The notes: generated by a model not told the origin, from the letters alone. Positions 1-5,073 are shown, numbered from the stretch's first letter. The stretch is DNA of 5,706 nt from Bacillota bacterium (GCA_023441845.1 JAEZNF010000089.1:1-5706), one strand, 5' to 3'. Numbers and translations are program-made.

Positions 1-41
1 ATCAACATAACTGCAATTAGAATGACTATTATTTTTTTCAT
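1..41 (-). CDS. Start of a small exported or membrane protein, cut by the window edge
   Basis: Only the first 13 codons are visible; they read MKKIIVILIAVML. Two lysines followed by an unbroken hydrophobic run is the shape of a Sec signal peptide or a single N-terminal membrane anchor. The ATG at 41 has a strong GGAGG ribosome site at 53-49 with 7 nt spacing, so the start is well supported although the product is unknown. It begins 31 nt after the stop of the Spo0E-like gene on the same strand with no terminator between, so it is probably the last visible member of the ParM operon. It could be a short secreted peptide or the beginning of a long protein. Confidence 0.6.
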   Translation of the reverse strand, partial: MKKIIVILIAVML

Positions 42-72
42 ATCCAATCCTCCATTTTCAATAGATGTATTA

Positions 73-228
73 TTAGCTCTCTTGAGCCATAAACACTAAA
101 ATAGCCCTATCAAGTTCCTCCGACTTATTCAAAACATCCTTATTTAAAAGGTTTTTACCCGTTGCCAAAATTTGTTCAAGCTCGACTCTTTTTGCCGAAA
201 TGAGATCCATTATCACCTTAGTGTCCAT
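73..228 (-). CDS. Spo0E-like aspartyl-phosphate phosphatase, 51 aa
   Basis: This small protein has the hallmarks of the Spo0E family: about 50 residues, a predicted two-helix hairpin, and the signature SEELDRAI at residues 36-43, matching the family motif S-x-E-L-D-x-x-I. The first helix (about residues 4-22) carries the usual K-R-x-x-L-E-type pattern. Known members remove phosphate from the sporulation response regulator Spo0A in the cytoplasm and so delay sporulation; that activity is inferred here from the motif. The ATG at 228 has an AAGGAG site at 243-238 with 9 nt spacing. That site overlaps the stop codon of the upstream repeat protein (TAAGGAG), which suggests translational coupling. 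The ATG at 236 is in another frame. It is the third gene of the ParM operon and implies a spore-forming host. Confidence 0.82.
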   Translation of the reverse strand: MDTKVIMDLISAKRVELEQILATGKNLLNKDVLNKSEELDRAILVFMAQES

Positions 229-241
229 ATCTGCATTCTCC

Positions 242-757
242 TTACGTATTTCTGCGGCTGAATGACGCCGCCATATCCTTTAACCCAAGTATCCTATTAT
301 CTATCCCATTATCTATCCCACTATCTATCCTGTTATCTATCCCACTATCCATCCCACTATCTATCCCGCTATCTATCCTGCTATCTATCCCATTATCTAT
401 CCTGCTATCTATCCTGTTATCTATCCCATTATCTATCCTGCTATCTATCCTGTTACCTGAAATGCCGTCAGTGAGCAGGTTTAATTTATAAGACACCATT
501 GACTTACTCCCATCCATTCCGAGGAACTTCAGAAACCCTTTTTCCATCAACTCCTTTCTCACTTCGTAAAATCTTTTCTGCTTGCAAAATCCCGCTTTAT
601 ATAAAAGCTCGGTATTCGACATCGTGAATGACAGGCTCCCAAGCTCGCAGGCCTTTGTCCAGAGTACATAGAGCATACAAAAACCCGGCTGACCGCACCG
701 GGCTATTCCGCCTATCCTATCAAGCTTTTCCATAAACAATTTCATTGAAATGTCCAT
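242..757 (-). CDS. Winged-helix DNA-binding protein with a tetrapeptide-repeat tail; possible partition adaptor
   Basis: The 171-residue product has three parts. Residues 1-45 are a helical lead-in. Residues about 46-95 form a winged helix: N-T-E-L-L at 51-55, a turn at G59, a recognition helix around 62-77, K-G-F-L-K at 76-80, then a wing ending in Y-K-L-N-L-L. This resembles the N-terminal domain of phage and plasmid replication or DnaD-like proteins. Residues 104-155 are thirteen consecutive copies of I-D-(S/N)-(R/G), with one M for I, followed by a 16-residue tail. No DnaD C-terminal domain is present. The GTG at 766 lies inside the ribosome site, so the ATG at 757 is preferred (AAGG 8 nt upstream). 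It starts 15 nt after the ParM-like gene, where a type II partition system would encode its DNA-binding adaptor. A ParR-like role is inference; there is no clear ribbon-helix-helix as in ParR. Confidence 0.8.
   Translation of the reverse strand: MDISMKLFMEKLDRIGGIARCGQPGFCMLYVLWTKACELGSLSFTMSNTELLYKAGFCKQKRFYEVRKELMEKGFLKFLGMDGSKSMVSYKLNLLTDGISGNRIDSRIDNGIDNRIDSRIDNGIDSRIDSGIDSGMDSGIDNRIDSGIDNGIDNRILGLKDMAASFSRRNT
293..448 (-). repeat. 13 tandem 12-bp repeats, in frame
   Basis: Thirteen exact-length units with consensus ATAGATARYRGG (minus strand) encode I-D-(S/N)-(R/G). The ATAGATA core and the final GG are nearly invariant; only one unit differs (ATGGATA). Variation is confined to the R/Y positions that interchange Ser/Asn and Arg/Gly. 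There is some higher-order periodicity, such as the SR-NG pair recurring at units 1-2 and 4-5. Because the unit is a multiple of three, gain or loss of copies would change length but not frame. The array could serve the protein, the DNA (iteron- or centromere-like sites), or simply reflect recent slippage. Confidence 0.97.
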
Positions 758-772
758 TGCTTCCACCTTCTT

Positions 773-1855
773 TTATACTTTTTCCAGCAGGGATTTTGCC
801 ACCTTGAAATAGCCCCTGGCATTGGCGTAAATAGGGTCTTCGGTGAATTCCAACTGGTATTCCTTTAAAAACTTCGGCAGGTATTCCGAAAGCGCCAGCG
901 CTCCGCCGCCCACAACAAAGGTGGTATATACCTCATCCTGTATGTTGGGCTTTTCACGGTTCAGCCTGTTTACCAACTTCCTTGAAATGTCGTCGGCAAG
1001 CTGCTCATACCTGTACCTTGCGTATGCTGTACCGTCTATAGTCTGCTTTTTATACGGGATTTTACCTCCCTCAAACATAAGGCACTGCATGAGCCTGTGA
1101 CGGTTCAGCCTGTAACCGCCGTAATCCCTTGCAATATCTTCTATAATCTCATCCAGTGCATGGTATATACCCTTTTCCAGTCCGAAGCACATTGTCCCGA
1201 CAGAGCGGTTATTCTCCACCGCGCTAATATCGGTCGTTATTGCTCCAATGTCCACCGTCAGCGTCAACCTTCGGGCCAACTCCGACCTTTCCTCAATTAC
1301 CGATCCTTCACTGTCATACAACTGGTTTATCATAGCCGCCGATCCTTCGGGAATGGCTGCCATGTCCTTTACAATCAGCGTTATTTCGGCGTCATTGAAT
1401 ACAGGATGGTTAAATTTCACCTTATGAGTTCCTTTGACCCTGCTTTTGAACTTCTCCAGCGTGCCTTCCCTGTAAAATTCTTCTGTCGGCAACCCAGACC
1501 CCAGGTTTATGTATTCTGTCTTAACAGGGTTTGCCGGGTCAAACAGGCTCAACGCAATAGATGTCAGCAACATAACATAAGTGTCGTTGTTTCCGGCCTT
1601 CATGCTGCCCATATGCTTTTCACGGGTGTACTGCCCTCCTTCCCGGAGCGCAAGGTCTCCCACAAAGAAACGTCCCAGAGGTAAACCCCTGCTTTCAATA
1701 CTCACATCTAGGTAGTCGGCGTATGCCCCCTTCTCCTCTTCATAAAGCCTCCTTTCCCTGCCGGGTGAAATGATATTCTTAAGAGAAAACGCCCCGCTTT
1801 CGCTAACTGTCTTGGAATCGCTGTTCCCGATATCCACTCCGAATATTTTGCACAT
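773..1855 (-). CDS. ParM/StbA-family actin-like ATPase
   Basis: The 360-residue product has the nucleotide-binding signature of the actin/Hsp70 fold. Phosphate-1 loop is G-V-D-I-G-N-S-D-S-K at 6-15; L-G-S-G-L-P is at 118-123; phosphate-2 loop is V-D-I-G-A-I-T-T-D-I at 201-210; the adenosine motif V-V-G-G-G-A-L is at 314-320; and the C-terminal A-N-A-R-G-Y-F is at 344-350. Length and motif order fit bacterial plasmid-segregation actins (ParM/Alp group), which polymerise with ATP into filaments that push DNA copies apart through a DNA-bound adaptor. The ATG at 1855 follows AAGGAGG at 1871-1865 with 9 nt spacing. The next gene, a DNA-binding protein, starts 15 nt downstream, consistent with a partition pair. 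Whether it segregates an episome, an integrated element or does something else cannot be read from this window. Confidence 0.88.
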   Translation of the reverse strand: MCKIFGVDIGNSDSKTVSESGAFSLKNIISPGRERRLYEEEKGAYADYLDVSIESRGLPLGRFFVGDLALREGGQYTREKHMGSMKAGNNDTYVMLLTSIALSLFDPANPVKTEYINLGSGLPTEEFYREGTLEKFKSRVKGTHKVKFNHPVFNDAEITLIVKDMAAIPEGSAAMINQLYDSEGSVIEERSELARRLTLTVDIGAITTDISAVENNRSVGTMCFGLEKGIYHALDEIIEDIARDYGGYRLNRHRLMQCLMFEGGKIPYKKQTIDGTAYARYRYEQLADDISRKLVNRLNREKPNIQDEVYTTFVVGGGALALSEYLPKFLKEYQLEFTEDPIYANARGYFKVAKSLLEKV

Positions 1856-1894
1856 TGCCGTGATCCTCCTTTTAACTTTATTGGGTAAAATAAA

Positions 1895-1947
1895 ACTGTT
1901 ACAAACGCAAAAAACCGGACAGTTCCGGTTCTATGCATTGTAACAGT
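1895..1947. repeat. Composite inverted repeat upstream of the ParM operon
   Basis: Perfect 10-bp arms, ACTGTTACAA at 1895-1904 and TTGTAACAGT at 1938-1947, enclose a second perfect 7-bp inverted repeat at 1913-1930. Allowing one mismatch and a 1-nt bulge, the outer arms extend inward to about 15 bp. The structure ends about 24 nt before the ribosome site of the ParM-like gene. It could be a protein-binding site (operator or partition site), an RNA leader hairpin, or both. Confidence 0.75.
1909..1930 (-). terminator. Intrinsic terminator or attenuator ahead of the ParM operon
   Basis: Read on the minus strand, AACCGGA-ACTG-TCCGGTT forms a 7-bp stem with a 4-nt loop. It is followed by four further T residues, making a run of six T with the stem end. 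It would stop leftward transcription arriving from the 2116-2916 gene. Only about 38 nt lie between it and the ParM ribosome site, and I see no convincing promoter there, so it may instead act as an attenuator in the operon's own leader. Confidence 0.65.
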
Positions 1948-2115
1948 ATACCCGTATGATAATGTACTATTGGTTCCTTATATAATATTAACAATCTGCT
2001 CAAGTTCTTCAGTGTCTTTAAACCTTTTCTCTTAACAGAGAATAGATGTGATTAGCCGATTTTTATTTTTGATCATATTATTTTCAATACTTTATATGAT
2101 AGTAAACAATTCATT

Positions 2116-2916
2116 TTAATTTATCAAAATTACAGCCTCAGATTCATCGAGGACAGGCATGCAAATTACTTTGTCTACTACTTTGGTGATTATTTGGTTG
2201 GTTACCGGGACGTTTGGTATGTTGACTACTTCGCTGATTTCTTGGCCGGATTTATGTATCTCAATTCTATACCCCTTGCCATTCTTAGTTGTACGGGGTT
2301 TCCAATACTCTGAGTCCGGCAAGCTGCTATTATTATGCAAATAGGGACCATATTTATGATTTTTATAGTAAATCCCTTCTTGCAACGCGGATATAAGTAC
2401 TTTTACAGAACCAGGATCATTTTGCTTTATTTTTAGAGGATTTACTCCTGTTGAATCATATAAATCATTAAAATCCTCACAAGCAGATTCTGATAAAAAA
2501 AGTGATATTACATATCCAATTGCTTGTGATCTTCGTTCATCAAAGTGCTTCACATCAAATTTATAGTCCCAACCTCCTGGAGCATAGCCTATTTGAGTAA
2601 GATAGGAGGCAAAAAATGAAACAATAAATAGAATTATACTGATAAAGGTAACATAAGAATATAAACAGTTGTACCTGACTTTCAACCAATTTGTACACAT
2701 CAAGCAGAGCCCGGAAATGGTTGTAAATGCTAACAACAAACCCGGGACTGGATCAGTAGTTATATATTTCAAATACGATGGATACAGGATATACATGAAA
2801 TCCAAATACCGGTGTAAGTAATCCATATATACATATACCGGACCCAGTAGGATAATAACAATACTAAAAATGAATCTCCTATTAATATTTGAAAACAGAA
2901 ATTCCTTTATACTCAT
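2116..2916 (-). CDS. Hypothetical membrane protein, three predicted helices plus soluble C-terminus
   Basis: I do not recognise this 266-residue protein. Hydrophobic stretches at about 14-30, 58-77 and 87-109 predict three membrane helices; residues 36-50 are aromatic-rich and may form a partial fourth. From about 112 onward the protein is soluble and charged. It has a helical piece (125-185) and then a basic, polar segment around 203-225 that looks like beta strands (K-G-Y-R-I-E-I). The ATG at 2916 has only a weak AGGG site at about 10 nt. A likely promoter lies about 60 nt upstream. The gene stands alone between the ParM operon and the integration module, with no functional clue from either. 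Its AT-rich codon use differs from the ParM-like gene, so it may be a later acquisition. Confidence 0.6.
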   Translation of the reverse strand: MSIKEFLFSNINRRFIFSIVIILLGPVYVYMDYLHRYLDFMYILYPSYLKYITTDPVPGLLLAFTTISGLCLMCTNWLKVRYNCLYSYVTFISIILFIVSFFASYLTQIGYAPGGWDYKFDVKHFDERRSQAIGYVISLFLSESACEDFNDLYDSTGVNPLKIKQNDPGSVKVLISALQEGIYYKNHKYGPYLHNNSSLPDSEYWKPRTTKNGKGYRIEIHKSGQEISEVVNIPNVPVTNQIITKVVDKVICMPVLDESEAVILIN

Positions 2917-2977
2917 AAAATTTTTACCCTACCCTTCCCAAGAAGCTTAGTTTATATACTGCACAGATCATCTTGCT

Positions 2978-2986
2978 AATATACCA
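2978..2986 (-). promoter_or_regulatory. Extended -10 promoter for the membrane-protein gene
   Basis: The minus strand reads TGGTATATT, an extended -10 element (TGn plus TATATT, 5 of 6 to consensus). A start would fall near 2971, leaving a leader of about 55 nt before the ATG at 2916. No good -35 sits at the standard distance, which extended -10 promoters tolerate. An overlapping alternative, TTGTTA-17-GATTAT, lies slightly further upstream. Confidence 0.45.
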
Positions 2987-3115
2987 TATAATCCTATTTA
3001 TAATTATATATAACAAGTTCACCTTTGTATATATTCCCAGAAAATTATTCTCATTTTAACACTGCTTCTCCAGCAGCGATTATGGTATTACTTTTCCTTC
3101 CTGTCACAAAACCCC

Positions 3116-4285
3116 TTATTCCAGCATATAATTAAGCTTTTGAACTTCACTGGTCATCACATCCGGTAGCACATGAGTATAAACATCAAGTGTATGAGAT
3201 ACGCTTTTATGACCCAATAAAGCCGATACCGTCTTGGGTGCAACTCCTTTTTCAAAAAGCCTTGTTGCGTAAGTGTGTCTCATGGAATGTATGCTTGCCC
3301 CTTGTATTCCGGCTTTACCGGCTATCCTTTTAAAAGAACGGGCTGCGTTCCGGGGAATGATTCTGTTCCCCAACGCGGTACAAAACAGCAGGTTATTATC
3401 TTCATATATCCCTTCAGCTATTTTTTTCTCATATTCCTGGGCCAGCTTATACCTTGCAAGCATATCAACCGCCGCTTTGGGAATAGGGACTTTTCTTTTA
3501 CCGCTTGCAGTCTTTGTAGTGTTTTCAACAAAGTAGATGTTTTTCTTTTCATTTTTTGAATTCCTGCTCCGGTTCTTTACCCTAATAAGTGACTGCTTTA
3601 CCGTTATTGCTCCGTTGTCAAAATCAATGCAGTCCCATGTCAGTCCAAGCAGTTCACCTATTCTTAACCCGCTGATCAGATCCAATTTAAACACAACCTC
3701 AAACTGTTCACCCTCCAGAGCATCTATAAAGGCTTTTTCCTCTTCATTTGTGAAAACTCTGATTTCCTTTTGACTGTGCCTGGGTAAAACGACACCTTCG
3801 GAAACATTCTTTATGATAAGCTGATTCAGTATTGCCTGCTTCAACGCGCCGTGAAGTATATTTTTGAGCTTTCTTATTAGTGCCGTGGAAGCTCCGCCCT
3901 CATATTTCATGTTGATAAATTTCTGAACATCGGATGTTTTCAGATCTTTAAGAGCCATACTTCCAAGTCCGGGCTTCAAATGGCATTTTATATTGGTCTC
4001 ATAGCTGTCATAGGTGGTAGGCTTTAAAACATTTTTCTTGTATTCCTTAAGCCACACATCCAGCCAATCACCCAGCATTGTATTTGAAGGCTCTACATAA
4101 TCACCGGTTTTTATCATGGCCAGAACCGGCAGCATCTTTTCAATTACTTCTTTCCTTGTACTGCCGTTAAACCATTTCCTTTTAAGGTTTCCCTTTTCAT
4201 CTCTCCCCACCACAGCCGCGCCACGCCAAAGGCCTTCCCTGACCTTTATTACAGTGCCTTCGCCATTGCCTCTCTTTTTTCCCAT
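3116..4285 (-). CDS. int: Tn916-type tyrosine recombinase (integrase)
   Basis: The 389-residue product catalyses site-specific integration and excision of the element. An N-terminal arm-binding domain (residues about 1-60, rich in K, R and G) is followed by a helical core-binding domain (about 70-168) and the catalytic domain (about 175-385). All catalytic residues are present: R208 in S-G-L-R-I-G-E-L, K258 in T-K-T, H333 and R336 in H-S-M-R-H-T, H359 in L-G-H-K-S, and nucleophile Y369 in D-V-Y-T-H-V. The GTG at 4297 lies inside the ribosome site, so the ATG at 4285 is chosen; AAGGAG at 4302-4297 is 11 nt upstream and overlaps the xis stop. It is directly downstream of xis, so the two are probably translated together. 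Length and domain order match Tn916-like integrases, and it appears intact. Confidence 0.95.
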   Translation of the reverse strand: MGKKRGNGEGTVIKVREGLWRGAAVVGRDEKGNLKRKWFNGSTRKEVIEKMLPVLAMIKTGDYVEPSNTMLGDWLDVWLKEYKKNVLKPTTYDSYETNIKCHLKPGLGSMALKDLKTSDVQKFINMKYEGGASTALIRKLKNILHGALKQAILNQLIIKNVSEGVVLPRHSQKEIRVFTNEEEKAFIDALEGEQFEVVFKLDLISGLRIGELLGLTWDCIDFDNGAITVKQSLIRVKNRSRNSKNEKKNIYFVENTTKTASGKRKVPIPKAAVDMLARYKLAQEYEKKIAEGIYEDNNLLFCTALGNRIIPRNAARSFKRIAGKAGIQGASIHSMRHTYATRLFEKGVAPKTVSALLGHKSVSHTLDVYTHVLPDVMTSEVQKLNYMLE

Positions 4286-4300
4286 CCAGACAAACACTCC

Positions 4301-4501
4301 TTATTCCAGTTTCGGTGATTCCAGCCATTTAATAAATGCCAGCTTCGGTATTATCATCCTTCTTCCAACTATCACACAAGGAAATCCCTTACTATGGCAC
4401 AGCTCGTATGCTTTATTTTTTGACAACCCCATAATTGCCCCAACCTCATCAACCGTCAGAACTAAAGGCAATTCATCCACATTACAACATGAGCTTTTCA
4501 T
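4301..4501 (-). CDS. xis: Excisionase, helix-turn-helix DNA-binding protein
   Basis: This 66-residue protein has the MerR-like winged-helix layout of excisionases. L-T-V-D-E-V-G-A-I-M at residues 16-25 starts the first helix, L-S-K-N-K-A-Y-E-L at 27-35 is the second, and the wing G-R-R-M-I-I-P at 48-54 leads to K-L-A-F-I-K-W-L. Such proteins bend DNA at the element ends and steer the integrase toward excision. AAAGGAGG at 4518-4511 lies 9 nt from the ATG at 4501. An in-frame TTG at 4507 is only about 3 nt from that site and was rejected. The stop codon merges with the integrase ribosome site, so xis and int form a coupled pair. Its start overlaps the end of a candidate small ORF in another frame. 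Confidence 0.9.
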   Translation of the reverse strand: MKSSCCNVDELPLVLTVDEVGAIMGLSKNKAYELCHSKGFPCVIVGRRMIIPKLAFIKWLESPKLE

Positions 4502-4628
4502 ATCCAATACCCTCCTTTACATTACCTGGTTGAACTGGAAGGGGAATTTCTTCCCCTTCACCGGGTTTCACGGTTTCCCCTTTGCCCAGTCTATATAAAT
4601 CAATATAATTTGCTCTAATCGCGTTCAT
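4482..4628 (-). CDS. Small hypothetical protein overlapping the xis start, 48 aa
   Basis: An open frame from ATG 4628 to TAA 4482 encodes a hydrophilic protein beginning M-N-A-I-R-A-N-Y-I-D-L-Y-R-L. A Gly/Glu/Pro-rich middle (residues 15-36) follows, then a short charged end. The composition looks protein-like rather than random, and an in-frame stop sits just upstream of the start region. The ribosome site is weak (GGGG, 7 nt away). The last 20 nt overlap xis, and the xis ribosome site lies inside this frame, so translation of one could affect the other. I do not recognise a family. The region also contains stable hairpins, so the frame could be fortuitous within a structured leader. Confidence 0.45.
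   Translation of the reverse strand: MNAIRANYIDLYRLGKGETVKPGEGEEIPLPVQPGNVKEGIGYEKLML
4538..4559 (-). promoter_or_regulatory. Stable GNRA-loop hairpin before xis
   Basis: On the minus strand a perfect 9-bp stem, GAAGGGGAA with TTCCCCTTC, closes a GAAA tetraloop. GNRA loops are typical of structured RNA. It ends 20 nt before the xis ribosome site and is not followed by a T-run, so it is not a terminator. Confidence 0.6.
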
Positions 4629-4655
4629 TCGGGCGCCCCGTTGACAATGCTCTTT

Positions 4656-4724
4656 TCACGCCCCACTGCCAGGGAATACCCAGTCCAAAGAATTATATTC
4701 TTTGCATAGGCTAAGGTTCTGCAT
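4656..4724 (-). CDS. Very short ORF with strong ribosome site, 22 aa
   Basis: ATG 4724 to TGA 4656 encodes M-Q-N-L-S-L-C-K-E-Y-N-S-L-D-W-V-F and a short G-S-G-A end. It is notable mainly for its ribosome site: GGAGG at 4738-4734 with 9 nt spacing, the best in this stretch. It starts 19 nt after the stop of the 48-codon ORF upstream and is in the same frame as the next ORF, separated from its ATG by the TGA plus nine codons. It could be a leader peptide, a real microprotein, or chance. A perfect hairpin (4686-4704) lies within it. Confidence 0.35.
   Translation of the reverse strand: MQNLSLCKEYNSLDWVFPGSGA
4686..4704. repeat. Perfect 8-bp hairpin, 3-nt loop
   Basis: CAAAGAAT-TAT-ATTCTTTG is a perfect inverted repeat inside the 22-codon ORF. 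No T-run follows on either strand, so a terminator is unlikely; an RNA stem or a protein-binding site is possible. Confidence 0.6.
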
Positions 4725-4743
4725 CCTTATGTGCCTCCGGCTC

Positions 4744-4890
4744 TTATCCCGGCTCGCTTGTATTGTAGAGTACTTGCATGGACCTGGTAACAATTTGTTC
4801 AACCAGTAATTCTAAACACTGTAAGCGCATGCTAAGTGCGAGAAGTATCGCTCCCATGAAAATCAAACAGTCCGGTAAGTGACCGTACAT
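4744..4890 (-). CDS. Small hydrophobic protein, 48 aa, probable membrane peptide
   Basis: The frame from ATG 4890 to TAA 4744 begins M-Y-G-H-L-P-D-C-L-I-F-M-G-A-I-L-L-A-L. Residues 8-20 are strongly hydrophobic and continue as an amphipathic helix to about 36, ending in a polar tail. One short membrane-spanning or membrane-associated helix is likely if the frame is translated. An in-frame TGA about 40 nt upstream fixes the start region. The ribosome site is weak (GGAG about 14 nt away), which lowers confidence. The codons look ordinary for the neighbourhood. It would be the first ORF behind the candidate promoter near 5000. I cannot name a family; holin-like or toxin-like small peptides are possible on shape alone. 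Confidence 0.42.
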   Translation of the reverse strand: MYGHLPDCLIFMGAILLALSMRLQCLELLVEQIVTRSMQVLYNTSEPG

Positions 4891-4985
4891 TTTATTATGG
4901 CCCTGCTCCGCTTCAAAGCATCACGGCAAAGTTCCCATCAGGACTGCCTTTTCATAGGACATATATGTAACTGGATATTTTCGCT

Positions 4986-5013
4986 ATTCAATTAATCAAT
5001 ATTTTGTTGTCAA
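4986..5013 (-). promoter_or_regulatory. Candidate sigma-A promoter for the small-ORF/xis/int unit
   Basis: The minus strand has a perfect -35, TTGACA (5013-5008), 16 bp, then TTGAAT (4991-4986, 4 of 6 to consensus). A start near 4979 would give a leader of about 480 nt before xis. The twin palindrome at 5023-5073 ends 9 bp upstream of the -35, in position for an activator or repressor. Confidence 0.5.
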
Positions 5014-5022
5014 GGTTCATTT

Positions 5023-5073
5023 GGTGGCTTAAGCCGAGGAATAAATAAGGATTATTTCCCGGCTTAAGCCGCC
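5023..5073. repeat. Long inverted repeat made of two GGCTTAAGCC palindromes
   Basis: Arms of 22 bp (5023-5044 and 5052-5073) match at 19 of 22 positions around a 7-bp AT-rich centre. Each arm itself contains the perfect palindrome GGCTTAAGCC (5026-5035 and 5061-5070); the right copy extends to 12 bp. The palindrome centres are 35 bp apart. There is no T-run on either side, so it is not a standard terminator. It lies between the Cro-like gene and the candidate promoter of the xis-int unit. Confidence 0.85.

Larger units (their letters stand above)
4526..4806 (-). repeat. Distant 10-bp inverted repeat in the xis leader
   Basis: CTGGTTGAAC at 4526-4535 and GTTCAACCAG at 4797-4806 are perfect complements about 260 nt apart in the presumed leftward transcript. 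The right copy also belongs to a local hairpin (4784-4788 with 4802-4806, extended by 4789-4792 with 4796-4799), so the two pairings exclude each other. The left copy lies only 8 nt upstream of the xis ribosome site on the transcript. Confidence 0.6.
4502..5007 (-). other. Structured stretch between the Cro-like gene and xis
   Basis: About 500 nt here hold no gene longer than 48 codons. On the minus strand there are at least five hairpins: 4538-4559, 4686-4704 (CAAAGAAT/ATTCTTTG around a 3-nt loop), 4784-4806, 4873-4886 (CGGT/ACCG) and about 4924-4947 (GGCA/TGCC), plus a distant 10-bp pairing. It also contains three candidate small ORFs. It could be a long regulatory leader of xis-int, a structured non-coding RNA, a run of small-protein genes, or a mixture. 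No known riboswitch core, T-box signature, RNase P, tmRNA or tRNA pattern was recognised. Confidence 0.4.

Noticed and set aside
293..448. CRISPR-like direct repeats
   Set aside because: The units are 12 bp, contiguous and without spacers; they are coding repeats.
262..474. Plus-strand frame encoding a tyrosine/leucine/serine repeat peptide
   Set aside because: It is the antisense shadow of the 12-bp repeat array; it has no ribosome site and its periodicity follows from the real minus-strand gene.
1097..1684. 195-codon plus-strand frame
   Set aside because: It lies wholly antisense to the ParM-like gene, whose motifs, start and ribosome site are strong; no plus-strand ribosome site or family resemblance.
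1978..2031. Seventeen open codons on the minus strand ending E-L-E-Q-I-V-N-I-I then stop, resembling the C-terminal end of a decayed gene
   Set aside because: Too short to call; an in-frame stop lies directly upstream and no rescue frame gives a recognisable protein. The rest of 1948-2115 is AT-rich with no other feature seen.
2063..2102. Inverted ATCATAT/ATATGAT near the 3' end of the membrane-protein gene as a terminator
   Set aside because: Short AT-only arms with a long loop and no clear T-run.
3061..3077. Hairpin ACTGCT/AGCAGC downstream of the integrase gene as a terminator
   Set aside because: The stem has only 6 pairs including one G-T and is not followed by a T-run on either strand.
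4286..4297. GTG start for the integrase, adding four residues
   Set aside because: The GTG overlaps the AAGGAG ribosome site itself; the ATG at 4285 has workable spacing.
4116..4598. 160-codon plus-strand frame across the int/xis junction
   Set aside because: It is antisense to the coupled xis-int pair, which have intact domains and ribosome sites.
4641..4740. Short plus-strand ORFs (about 20-26 codons)
   Set aside because: No ribosome sites, and no plus-strand promoter or neighbouring plus-strand gene nearby.
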